From the NCBI GenBank assembly GCA_023387135.1, contig JAEWIK010000342.1:1-6504 (forward strand): a DNA stretch of 6,504 nucleotides, in the 5' to 3' direction. The notes under the pieces are model-generated. The model was given only the letters and a program-made list of their open reading frames with translations. It was not told the DNA's origin and made no database searches. A program made the position numbers and the translations under genes. This document shows positions 1 through 5,457 of this stretch, one piece after another. Positions within the stretch are counted from its first letter, which is position 1, and every line of letters starts with the position of its first letter. Origin of the DNA: Actinomycetes bacterium (GTDB lineage Bacteria > Actinomycetota > Actinomycetes > Propionibacteriales > Propionibacteriaceae).

Positions 1-597
1 CGCCAGGACCGGGCCGTGGGGATAGGTGCCGATGACGTTGCCCTGGACGGCGCCCTCGGTGCCGTCGTCGGCGTTGCCGATGCCGATCTCGACCCTCGCG
101 AGGGGAGTGGCGTCGGGTCCGAGCCGCGTGAAGCCGCCATGGTTCTCGAAGCCCGTGATGAGCGATTCGGTGCCGTCCGGCTTCTTCCAGTGGGAGAGCA
201 ACTCGCCCACCGCGCGCACCGATCCACGACGGGTCGTCACGTCGAGCAGGCCGAGGCCCTCGATGACCTCGTCCCGCTCGCCGACGGTGAAGGTCTTGCC
301 GACGATCTGGTAGCCCGCGCACACGGCGAACAGGACGGCTCCGGCGTCGACGGCCCGGAACAGGTTGCCGTCGGCCTTGATGTAGTTCACCGCCGAGATC
401 TGGGCCGCGTCCTCGCCGCCGCCCAGCAGGTAGAGCGACCCCGTCGCCGGCACCTCCTGCCCCGGCTCGACCTCGGTGAGCACCGCGTCCACGCCACGCC
501 AGGCGAGACGTTGGCGCAGCACCATGGCGTTGCCCCGGTCGCCGTAGATCCCCAGCAGGGACTGGAACACCAGGACTATCTCCACCGGTCCGGTCAT
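1..597 (-). CDS. gatD: GatD, glutamine amidotransferase subunit of lipid II isoglutaminyl synthase (3' end missing)
   Basis: GatD hydrolyses glutamine and passes ammonia to MurT, which amidates the alpha-carboxyl of D-Glu in the lipid II stem peptide on the cytoplasmic side of the membrane. The window holds the first 199 codons; family members are usually about 240-260 residues, so the C-terminus lies beyond the left edge. A class I (triad) glutamine amidotransferase fold is visible: an N-terminal strand (EIVLVFQSLLGIYGDRGNA, residues 6-24), a YLLGGGEDAAQ oxyanion-type segment near 56-66, the nucleophile Cys93 in FAVCAGYQ, and His194 in TYPHGPVL. The Cys and His positions agree with those known for pneumococcal GatD. 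The ATG at 597 overlaps the murT stop (ATGA), which indicates translational coupling. The residue before the catalytic His is Pro, where I remember Leu as common; this is minor. Family assignment is secure. Confidence 0.95.
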   Translation of the reverse strand, partial: MTGPVEIVLVFQSLLGIYGDRGNAMVLRQRLAWRGVDAVLTEVEPGQEVPATGSLYLLGGGEDAAQISAVNYIKADGNLFRAVDAGAVLFAVCAGYQIVGKTFTVGERDEVIEGLGLLDVTTRRGSVRAVGELLSHWKKPDGTESLITGFENHGGFTRLGPDATPLARVEIGIGNADDGTEGAVQGNVIGTYPHGPVLA

Positions 598-1874
598 CGC
601 AGGCCTCCCAGCTTGAGCAGCTTCTGGAACGGGGTGTAGGTGGCTATCACGTCGACCGGACCGCCGTGGCCGGCGAGCGCGTCGGTCAGGTCGGGGACGA
701 TGCTGTGCTCGACCCCTGCATAGCTGAGCCTGACGGCGAGGTCCTGAGCGCGTGGGCCGGTGGCCACGACGTGCCGCCCGCGGAGCTGCTCGTACTCGAC
801 GTCCCACAGCCAGGAGACGTCCTTGCCGTCCGCCGCCACCGAGTCGATGGCGAGGACGACGGGCTCGGACGTGGCGAGCGGCAGTGCCTCCGCCCAGCCG
901 GCGGGGTTCTTCGCCAGCAGGAGCCGCGCCGTCGCGCCACCGATCTGGGCGGTGGCGAAGCGTCCTGCGGGAGCCTTCACCCTGGCCATGCCCGCCAACG
1001 CCACCTCGGCGGCGACCCCGAAGCTCGCGGCGGCGGCCAGCGCGCACGCGGCGTTGGAGATGTTGAACCGTCCCGGCACGTTCAGGACGGGAGTGACGGT
1101 GGTCCCGTCGGGCAGCACGACGTCCGAACCCGAGACGCGGTAGTCGGCCTCGGGCTGCGTGAGGTCGCAACCCGGGCAGTCCCAGCGTTCCCGGCCGTCG
1201 GACGGCAGCCGCACCAGGACGGTGCCGCAGGCGGGGCACAGGGCCGCGTCGGCGTTCCACAACGTGTCGGTCTCGACCCAGATCACGCTCGCCGCGGTCG
1301 ACGACGCCCACACGACCAGCGGGTCGCAGGCGTTGGCGACGATGGCGGGGCCGTCCTCGCCGGCCTTGTCGAGGGCCGCACGCCAGGCCCTGCCGAGCGC
1401 CTTGATCTCGTGGTGCCTGTCGAGCTGGTCGCGGCTGAAGTTGAGGAAGACCAGCACCTCGGGCCTGCCGAGCCGGATCATGTCCGACACGACCCGCTCG
1501 TCTGTCTCGAGCACGGCGATGGGCGCGCGCCTGTCCTTGCTCAGCGCGGACGCGATGCCGTAATGGAGGTTGGCCCCGTCGGAGTTGGTGACCACCGCGG
1601 CGGTGCCGAGGGACTCGCGGAGCGCGGCGACCAGCAGGTGGGTCGTCGTCGTCTTGCCATTGGTGCCCGACACCGCCAGCACCCGCCGTCCGGCGAGCAG
1701 CTGCGCGAACGCCGTCGGGGCGAGCCTGGTGAGGATCTGGCCGCGGATCGAGGCGCCCGACCCCCGTCCCGCCAGCCGTGAGAGCAGGGCGGCGACGTCG
1801 CCCACCGCGGTCGCCAGGCGGAGCCTGAGCTCCCCGGCGCGGCTGTCGGTTGCTGGTCGGGTGGCTGCGGGCAT
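594..1874 (-). CDS. murT: MurT, Mur-ligase-like subunit of lipid II isoglutaminyl synthase
   Basis: MurT is the ATP-dependent partner of GatD (EC 6.3.5.13). The complex converts D-isoglutamate in lipid II to D-isoglutamine, which affects crosslinking and lysozyme or antibiotic sensitivity. The 426-residue length is normal. Visible in order: a short N-terminal helical region; the Mur-ligase P-loop SGTNGKTTTT (69-78); the TNSDGANL segment (96-103); ETDE (123-126); the LNFSRDQLDRHHE central motif (144-156); a zinc-ribbon insertion with Cys213/Cys216 and Cys233/Cys236, typical of MurT and absent from MurC-F; NVPGRFNISNA (265-275); and the C-terminal DUF1727 region with AKNPAGWAEAL (321-331) and ADGKDVSWLWD (348-358), which holds the family's conserved Asp. 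The ATG at 1874 has no clear Shine-Dalgarno. A CAGAAT hexamer ends 6 nt before it, so a leaderless transcript is possible. The stop overlaps the gatD start. Confidence 0.95.
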   Translation of the reverse strand: MPAATRPATDSRAGELRLRLATAVGDVAALLSRLAGRGSGASIRGQILTRLAPTAFAQLLAGRRVLAVSGTNGKTTTTHLLVAALRESLGTAAVVTNSDGANLHYGIASALSKDRRAPIAVLETDERVVSDMIRLGRPEVLVFLNFSRDQLDRHHEIKALGRAWRAALDKAGEDGPAIVANACDPLVVWASSTAASVIWVETDTLWNADAALCPACGTVLVRLPSDGRERWDCPGCDLTQPEADYRVSGSDVVLPDGTTVTPVLNVPGRFNISNAACALAAAASFGVAAEVALAGMARVKAPAGRFATAQIGGATARLLLAKNPAGWAEALPLATSEPVVLAIDSVAADGKDVSWLWDVEYEQLRGRHVVATGPRAQDLAVRLSYAGVEHSIVPDLTDALAGHGGPVDVIATYTPFQKLLKLGGLR

Positions 1875-1905
1875 GGTCCCATTCTGCCGGGTCCACCGAA
1901 GCCCC

Positions 1906-1923
1906 CCGGGGACGCGGCCCCGG
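1906..1923 (-). terminator. GC hairpin between the PAP2 gene and murT
   Basis: CCGGGG and CCCCGG form a perfect 6-bp stem with a 6-nt loop in the 66-bp gap between the two minus-strand genes. It lies 17 bp after the PAP2 stop. No T-run follows on the minus strand, so it could be a weak Rho-independent terminator, an RNA-stabilising hairpin, or chance in GC-rich DNA. Confidence 0.3.
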
Positions 1924-1940
1924 CGAGGCTGCAGCGGCGG

Positions 1941-2663
1941 CTAGAGGGGCGTCTTGCGGGGGAGCTCCCGGGGGGGTCCGTGGACGAGGCTCAGTCCCTC
2001 GTCCTCCCGGCGCAGCCTGGCGGCCAGCGGTGCGTACGCGATGATGGCGATGCCGACTCCCACCAGGAGGCCGCCGACGGTGTCGGAGATCCAGTGGGCT
2101 CCGACATAGGTGCGCGACAGCATCATGGCGACCGTGTAGGTGGCGCCGAGGATCCACACCCGCAGCCTCTGGAAGACGAGCGCCAGCACCGTCGCCGTCA
2201 CCGCAGCGTTGGCGCTGTGGCCGGACGGGAACGACCCGGGATCGGCGCTGACGAGGATGTCGAGAGGCCGCGGTCGTCCTATGACGTTCTTGAGCAGCTG
2301 GACCACGCCCACGCACACCACCGCCGCGATGGCGTAGAACAGCGCCGCCCAGCGCCGCCGCAGCACCAGGAGACCGACGATGATCACCGCCGGGACGACC
2401 ACGATCGCGACGATGCCCCCGCCAAGATGGTCGAAGGTCAGCGCGATGGAGGTCCAGGGCTGCGAGCGGTGCTCGATGATCTCGGTCATCCACTCGACCT
2501 CGAGCCCGAACGGCTTGTCGGCCTCGCGGTACACGATCGCCAACGCCAGCAGCGCCACCAGCGCGAACGCCACCCCCGCCGAGATCACCGGCCAATGCCG
2601 CCAGCGCCGACGCGCCTCGGCCTCAGACTCCCGAGGCACCAGCGTCCGATCTCCCTCACTCAT
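1941..2663 (-). CDS. PAP2-family membrane phosphatase
   Basis: This 240-residue integral membrane protein carries the full three-part PAP2 acid-phosphatase signature: K125-x6-RP (ending Pro133), PSGH at 146-149, and R184-x5-H190-x3-D194. His149 and His190 are the expected catalytic histidines. About six membrane segments are visible (near 25-44, 82-101, 105-124, 151-166, 169-182 and 196-212), with an Arg-rich cytoplasmic N-terminus and a charged C-terminal tail. PAP2 proteins remove phosphate from lipid phosphates or pyrophosphates, including undecaprenyl pyrophosphate and phosphatidic acid derivatives; the substrate cannot be told from sequence. Its position just upstream of murT-gatD on the same strand suggests, by inference only, a role in lipid-carrier recycling. 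The ATG at 2663 has at best a weak GGCGGG upstream. A CAGACT hexamer ends 7 nt before it, so this start may also be leaderless. Confidence 0.9.
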   Translation of the reverse strand: MSEGDRTLVPRESEAEARRRWRHWPVISAGVAFALVALLALAIVYREADKPFGLEVEWMTEIIEHRSQPWTSIALTFDHLGGGIVAIVVVPAVIIVGLLVLRRRWAALFYAIAAVVCVGVVQLLKNVIGRPRPLDILVSADPGSFPSGHSANAAVTATVLALVFQRLRVWILGATYTVAMMLSRTYVGAHWISDTVGGLLVGVGIAIIAYAPLAARLRREDEGLSLVHGPPRELPRKTPL

Positions 2664-2720
2664 GCCCGCCAGTCTGACACCCAGCTCCGAACCTCCCCGT
2701 CAACGAGGGCTCGATACACA

Positions 2721-2735
2721 AGGACCGCCGGTCCT
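2721..2735. promoter_or_regulatory. Perfect 15-bp palindrome, possible operator
   Basis: AGGACCG-C-CGGTCCT has perfect 7-bp arms around one central base. It sits near the middle of the divergent gap (2664-2773) between the PAP2 gene and the DUF3800-like gene, 57 bp from the first start and 38 bp from the second. The gap also has TTGACG on the minus strand (2703-2698) as a possible -35 for the PAP2 gene, though the nearest -10-like hexamer is 21 bp away, and TAGGCT (2760-2765) on the plus strand as a possible -10. No regulator is encoded nearby. Confidence 0.4.
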
Positions 2736-2773
2736 CTCTGCGGGCAGATCACTTCTGGCTAGGCTCGCGTGGC

Positions 2774-3298
2774 GTGGGCGCGGCCATGTTCGTAGACGAG
2801 ACCAAGGCGCGGGGCTACACGGTCGCCGCCGCAGTTTTCGCTGACGCAGAGCTCAACCGAGCCCGCAGGAGACTTGAGGACCTTCGGTTGAGTGGACAGA
2901 AGCGCATCCACTTCGTGAAGGAGAACAACAGCAGGCGGCGGCTCATCCTGAGTGAGTTGGCGGCCTTGGGTACCAAGGCGTACCTCTACCACGTGGACGG
3001 CCAGGACGCCGCAACGTCCCGGCACCTGTGTCTGGAGGCTCTCGTCAAGGATGCTGCTGAATCTGGTGCCGAGAGGATCGTGCTCGAGTTGGACGAGCAG
3101 ATACGGCGTCAGGACGAGCGAAGCCTCCACCTGGCCACGCACCGTCTTGGTGTTGAGGTGAGGTATAGCCACGAGCAAGCGTCGGCCGAGCCGCTGCTGT
3201 GGGCTGCGGACGCGGTGGCGTGGTCCTACTCGAAAGGCTCGGACTGGAGCAGAAGGATCAAGCCCATGGTGATAGCGGCGAGGCTCTTGCTGCCCTGA
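2774..3298 (+). CDS. DUF3800-like protein of unknown function
   Basis: From the GTG at 2774 this is 174 residues; the in-frame ATG at 2786 gives 170 (MFVDETKARG...). Neither has a Shine-Dalgarno. TAGGCT at 2760-2765 would suit a leaderless transcript near the GTG, so the start is uncertain. An N-terminal FVDETKARGY strand, a central RIHFVKE, an IVLELDE strand and a C-terminal LLWAADAVAWSYSKGSDWSRR segment resemble the DUF3800 pattern (D-E start, 'ADAVAW' end). Acidic residues Asp8, Glu50, Glu105/Asp107 and Asp146 could form an RNase H-like metal site; that is inference. No membrane segment or signal peptide is seen. GC is about 58-65%, against 67-77% in neighbours, and codons such as AGA (twice), CTT, GTT and TTG appear. 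With its place beside tRNA-His this suggests recent acquisition. The function is unknown. Confidence 0.75.
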   Translation: MGAAMFVDETKARGYTVAAAVFADAELNRARRRLEDLRLSGQKRIHFVKENNSRRRLILSELAALGTKAYLYHVDGQDAATSRHLCLEALVKDAAESGAERIVLELDEQIRRQDERSLHLATHRLGVEVRYSHEQASAEPLLWAADAVAWSYSKGSDWSRRIKPMVIAARLLLP

Positions 3299-3347
3299 CG
3301 CGCGAGACGCGGCAAGCCGACCGTCCGGAAGGCCACCGCGTCCACTT

Positions 3348-3365
3348 CGCAGGCCCTCGCCTGCG
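3348..3365 (+). terminator. Hairpin downstream of the DUF3800-like gene
   Basis: CGCAGGC and GCCTGCG form a perfect 7-bp stem with a 4-nt loop (CCTC), 49 bp after the stop codon. It lies between two converging units, the DUF3800-like gene and the minus-strand orn/tRNA-His, so it could end transcription from either side. There is no T-run on either strand. The rest of 3299-3458 holds no gene I can support. Confidence 0.4.
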
Positions 3366-3458
3366 CAACAACCAATGTAGTCAGGCGACCTGCGGGTGAT
3401 CAAGACATCTGAAGATTGCGATCGGGGTTGACTCGTCCGCACATGCAGGACATCCCAC

Positions 3459-3534
3459 TGGGGTGGCTGACGGGACTTGAACCCGCGGCCGCCTGGACCA
3501 CAACCAGGAGCTCTACCAACTGAGCTACAGCCAC
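3459..3534 (-). tRNA. tRNA-His (GUG), CCA encoded
   Basis: A full cloverleaf reads on the minus strand. The acceptor GTGGCTG/CAGCCAC pairs perfectly (3534-3528 with 3469-3463). The D-arm is GCTC/GAGC, the anticodon stem CCTGG/CCAGG encloses loop TTGTGGT with anticodon GUG, and the T-arm is GCGGG-TTCAAGT-CCCGT. Discriminator C73 at 3462 is followed by an encoded CCA (3461-3459). A G at the -1 position (3535) can form the G-1:C73 pair that histidyl-tRNA synthetase recognises. It lies 34 bp after orn on the same strand, an arrangement also known in other Actinobacteria such as Mycobacterium, so it may be co-transcribed with orn. Confidence 0.97.
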
Positions 3535-3565
3535 CACGAGCCGGCGGAGGCCCGACGGCTGCGAC

Positions 3566-3595
3566 AGTCTAGCCGGTCAGACCGGCATCGTTGAA
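3566..3595 (-). promoter_or_regulatory. Possible tRNA-His promoter over the orn stop codon, containing a palindrome
   Basis: On the minus strand TAGACT (3571-3566) matches a -10 element and includes the orn TAG stop. TTCAAC (3595-3590) is a weak -35, 18 bp upstream. A start about 7 nt downstream would leave a leader of roughly 25 nt before the mature tRNA. The spacer holds a perfect 15-bp palindrome, GCCGGTC-A-GACCGGC (3572-3586), which could instead fold as a 6-bp hairpin at the end of the orn message. The -35 match is poor. Confidence 0.25.
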
Positions 3596-4291
3596 ATCGG
3601 ACGGCGCGGGCGGCCGGGTGGCGCTCCACTCGCCGGTGACGGGGGTCGCGGCGTCGCCCGGGGCCTTGGCCGCGTGGCCGTTCAGGCCGGACGTGATGGC
3701 CCCCTGGTGGCGCAGCGCTATCTCGCGCAGGCTGGTCGTCGGGAGCCCCGGCGGGGCCATGAAGACCGCCTCGCGGTAGTAGCGCAGCTCCTCGATCGAC
3801 TCGGCGATGTCTGCCAGCGCGCGGTGGTTGCCCGTCTTCGACGGGGTGTTGTAGTAGGCGCGGGGGAACCAGCGGCGGGCGAGTTCCTTGATGCTGGAGA
3901 CGTCGACGCTGCGGTAGTGGACGTGGCTCTCGAGGGCAGGCATGTCGCGGGCCAGGAAGGTCCTGTCGGTGCCGACGGTGTTGCCCGCAAGCGGCGCGCG
4001 CCTGGCCTCGGGGACGAACTCGCGGATGTACTCCAGCACGCGGGCCTCGGCGTCGACCAGGCTCACCCCGTCCTCGAGGAGGGGGAGCAGGCCCGACTTG
4101 TCGTGCATGTTCCTGACGAAGTCGCCCATCTGGTCGAGCGCCTCGGCCGGCGGACGGATGATCTCGTCCACGCCGGTGCCCAGCACGTTGAGATCGGCGT
4201 CGGTGACCAGCGCGGCGACCTCGATGAGCGCGTCCTTCGTCAGGTCGAGGCCGGTCATCTCGCAGTCGATCCACACCAGATAGTCAGTCAC
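3569..4291 (-). CDS. orn: Oligoribonuclease (3'-5' exonuclease, DEDDh family)
   Basis: Orn degrades 2-5-nt RNAs left by other nucleases and hydrolyses pGpG from c-di-GMP breakdown; it acts as a cytoplasmic dimer. All five DEDDh metal/catalytic residues are present at near-E. coli spacing: Asp9 and Glu11 in [11 protein letters not shown], Asp109 in NTVGTDR, His156 and Asp161 in [11 protein letters not shown]. The [10 protein letters not shown] stretch (132-141) is also family-typical. At 240 residues it is longer than E. coli Orn (181): after the last conserved region (about residue 190) there is a tail of some 50 residues rich in Ala, Pro, Gly and Thr, probably disordered. The start is GTG at 4291 with no Shine-Dalgarno. 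A good -10 (TAGAGT) ends 6 nt upstream, so the mRNA is probably leaderless. tRNA-His follows on the same strand. Confidence 0.96.
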   Translation of the reverse strand: MTDYLVWIDCEMTGLDLTKDALIEVAALVTDADLNVLGTGVDEIIRPPAEALDQMGDFVRNMHDKSGLLPLLEDGVSLVDAEARVLEYIREFVPEARRAPLAGNTVGTDRTFLARDMPALESHVHYRSVDVSSIKELARRWFPRAYYNTPSKTGNHRALADIAESIEELRYYREAVFMAPPGLPTTSLREIALRHQGAITSGLNGHAAKAPGDAATPVTGEWSATRPPAPSDFNDAGLTG

Positions 4292-4297
4292 GACGAC

Positions 4298-4325
4298 ACT
4301 CTATGCCCGCCGCGTCAGCAGTCCA
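4298..4325 (-). promoter_or_regulatory. Promoter of orn, probably leaderless
   Basis: On the minus strand TGGACT (4325-4320) and TAGAGT (4303-4298) are 16 bp apart and match -35 (4 of 6) and -10 (TANNNT) elements. The expected start site falls on or next to the G of the orn GTG codon at 4291, consistent with a leaderless message and with the lack of a Shine-Dalgarno. Confidence 0.5.
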
Positions 4326-4362
4326 TCCGGCTTTCGTCCCTAGCCCGCTCGGTTTGGCGAAG

Positions 4363-4379
4363 GCCGGGGACCCCCCGGC
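4363..4379. repeat. Inverted repeat in the orn/ppk2 divergent gap
   Basis: GCCGGGG-ACC-CCCCGGC is a perfect 7-bp inverted repeat with a 3-nt spacer, upstream of both orn and ppk2. It could be a protein site or a hairpin that limits antisense read-through; nothing decides between them. The 203-bp gap (4292-4494) holds no further gene I can support. Confidence 0.35.
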
Positions 4380-4422
4380 GGGGCCGGAAACCGCCGTGCG
4401 CGGTGACCAACGCGGGGATGCC

Positions 4423-4452
4423 GGAACGGCGCGCGCGCCGCTCGTCTATCGT
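4423..4452 (+). promoter_or_regulatory. Candidate ppk2 promoter with embedded CG palindrome
   Basis: GGAAC (4423-4427) resembles the -35 of ECF sigma factors, with CGTC 15 bp downstream (4443-4446); the usual spacing is 16-17, so the fit is imperfect. TATCGT (4447-4452) would serve as a -10 for a housekeeping factor, but no TTGACA-like -35 precedes it. A perfect 14-bp palindrome CGGCGCGCGCGCCG (4427-4440) fills the spacer and could be an operator. A start near 4459 would leave about 36 nt of leader before the ATG. Confidence 0.3.
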
Positions 4453-4484
4453 GAAGCGCACGTGGGTGCTCGATGCGCGATGAC

Positions 4485-4493
4485 AGGAGGAGG
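4485..4493 (+). promoter_or_regulatory. Shine-Dalgarno that sets the ppk2 start
   Basis: AGGAGGAGG lies directly before the ATG at 4495 (AGGAGG at 4485-4490 with 4-nt spacing). It selects this start over the in-frame ATG at 4303, whose extra 64 codons lie in the divergent promoter region and resemble nothing in the family. Confidence 0.8.
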
Positions 4494-4494
4494 C

Positions 4495-5424
4495 ATGACC
4501 AACCTGCCCGACCTGGAGGGTTTCCAGCCGGACGTCGACGAGAACCTGCGCGAGTTCATCGACAGGCTCGTCGAGCAGGGCTACCACGTCGCGGACGGGG
4601 ACAGCCCCGACCCGCAGCTGATCGACCCGGGCGGACGCGCGGTGGAGACCTGGCGGGAGGACTATCCCTACCAGGACCTGCTCGACCGCGGCGTCTACGA
4701 ACACGAGAAGTACCTGCTGCAGATCGAACTGTTGAAGCTGCAGTACTGGGGGCAGGACCACGGCGTCAGGCACATCATCGTCTTCGAGGGGCGCGACGCG
4801 GCAGGCAAGGGCGGCACCATCAAGCGCTTCACCGAGCATCTCAATCCGAGGGCGGCGCGGGTCGTCGCGCTCAACCGGCCGAACCCGACCGAACTGGGGC
4901 AGTGGTACTTCCAGCGCTACATCAGGCACTTCCCGACCGAGGGCGAGATGGTGCTGTTCGACAGGTCCTGGTACAACCGCGCCGGGGTCGAGCGGGTGAT
5001 GGGGTTCTGCACCGAGGACGAGTACCAGGTGTTCATGAAGCAGGTGCCCGAGTTCGAGAGGATGCTCGTGGACGCGGGCATCCACCTCACGAAGCTCTGG
5101 TTCTCGGTGACCCAGCGCGAGCAGCGCACCAGGTTCGCGATCCGGCAGATCGACCCCGTCCGGCGCTGGAAGCTGTCGCCGATGGACCTCGAGTCGCTCG
5201 GACGCTGGTCGGACTACAGCGCCGCCAAGGAGGAGATGTTCGCCAGGACCGACACCGACCACGCCCCGTGGATCACCATCCGCTCGAACGACAAGAAGCG
5301 CGCCCGGCTGAACGCCATGCGCTACTTCCTCAGCCGGTTCGAGTACGAGGGCAAGGACCACGCGGTGGTCGACCAGGTCGATCCGCTCATCGTGCAACGA
5401 GCCCGGGACACCGTCGGCGACTGA
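4495..5424 (+). CDS. ppk2: Polyphosphate kinase 2 (PPK2), class I type
   Basis: PPK2 enzymes transfer phosphate between polyphosphate and nucleoside diphosphates; class I members mainly make ATP or GTP from ADP or GDP. The 309-residue length fits a one-domain class I PPK2. Visible: an N-terminal helix (YEHEKYLLQIELLKLQYW, 68-85); Walker A GRDAAGKGG (99-107); PNPTELGQWYFQRYIRHFP (129-147); Walker B in VLFDRSWYNRAGVERVMGF (153-171, Asp156-Arg157), where 'YNRAGVE' is typical of the P. aeruginosa/class I subfamily; and the lid with REQRTRF (208-214) and WKLSPMDLESL (225-235). No signal peptide is seen, so it should be cytoplasmic. It is divergent from orn and convergent with the DinB gene. The nucleotide preference (ADP or GDP) and physiological direction cannot be read from sequence. 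No frameshift or missing motif was seen. Confidence 0.95.
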   Translation: MTNLPDLEGFQPDVDENLREFIDRLVEQGYHVADGDSPDPQLIDPGGRAVETWREDYPYQDLLDRGVYEHEKYLLQIELLKLQYWGQDHGVRHIIVFEGRDAAGKGGTIKRFTEHLNPRAARVVALNRPNPTELGQWYFQRYIRHFPTEGEMVLFDRSWYNRAGVERVMGFCTEDEYQVFMKQVPEFERMLVDAGIHLTKLWFSVTQREQRTRFAIRQIDPVRRWKLSPMDLESLGRWSDYSAAKEEMFARTDTDHAPWITIRSNDKKRARLNAMRYFLSRFEYEGKDHAVVDQVDPLIVQRARDTVGD

Positions 5425-5434
5425 CGTTCCCGGA

Positions 5435-5451
5435 CGGCCGGTGCCGGGCCG
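5435..5451. terminator. Weak hairpin between convergent genes
   Basis: CGGCC-GGTGCCG-GGCCG forms a 5-bp stem with a 7-nt loop in the 33-bp gap between the ppk2 stop and the stop of the convergent DinB gene. A shared terminator is expected here, but the stem is short and has no T-run. Confidence 0.25.
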
Positions 5452-5457
5452 GTGTCG

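Noticed and set aside
16..639. 207-codon plus-strand frame over gatD
   Set aside because: Antisense to a gatD with catalytic Cys and His in place.
666..1781. 371-codon open frame antisense to murT
   Set aside because: It lies fully inside murT on the other strand, shows Arg/Gly/Asp-rich composition typical of high-GC shadow frames, and has no recognisable motif.
2871..2877. GACTTGA shared with the tRNA-His T-arm region (3474-3480), as a possible att repeat
   Set aside because: Only 7 bases match and it lies within the coding region; this is expected by chance.
2759..3442. 227-codon open frame antisense to the DUF3800-like gene
   Set aside because: No family resemblance or Shine-Dalgarno; the plus-strand frame has DUF3800-like blocks at both ends and rare in-frame stops are easily avoided at this GC.
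3525..4274. 249-codon minus-strand frame overlapping orn and the tRNA-His 5' end
   Set aside because: Arg/Pro/Gly-rich shadow of orn, running into a tRNA gene.
4315..5397. 360-codon open frame antisense to ppk2 and a 347-codon frame in another phase (4473-5516)
   Set aside because: Both overlap ppk2, whose motifs are complete; the frames are Arg/Pro- or Leu/Val-rich shadows without domains.
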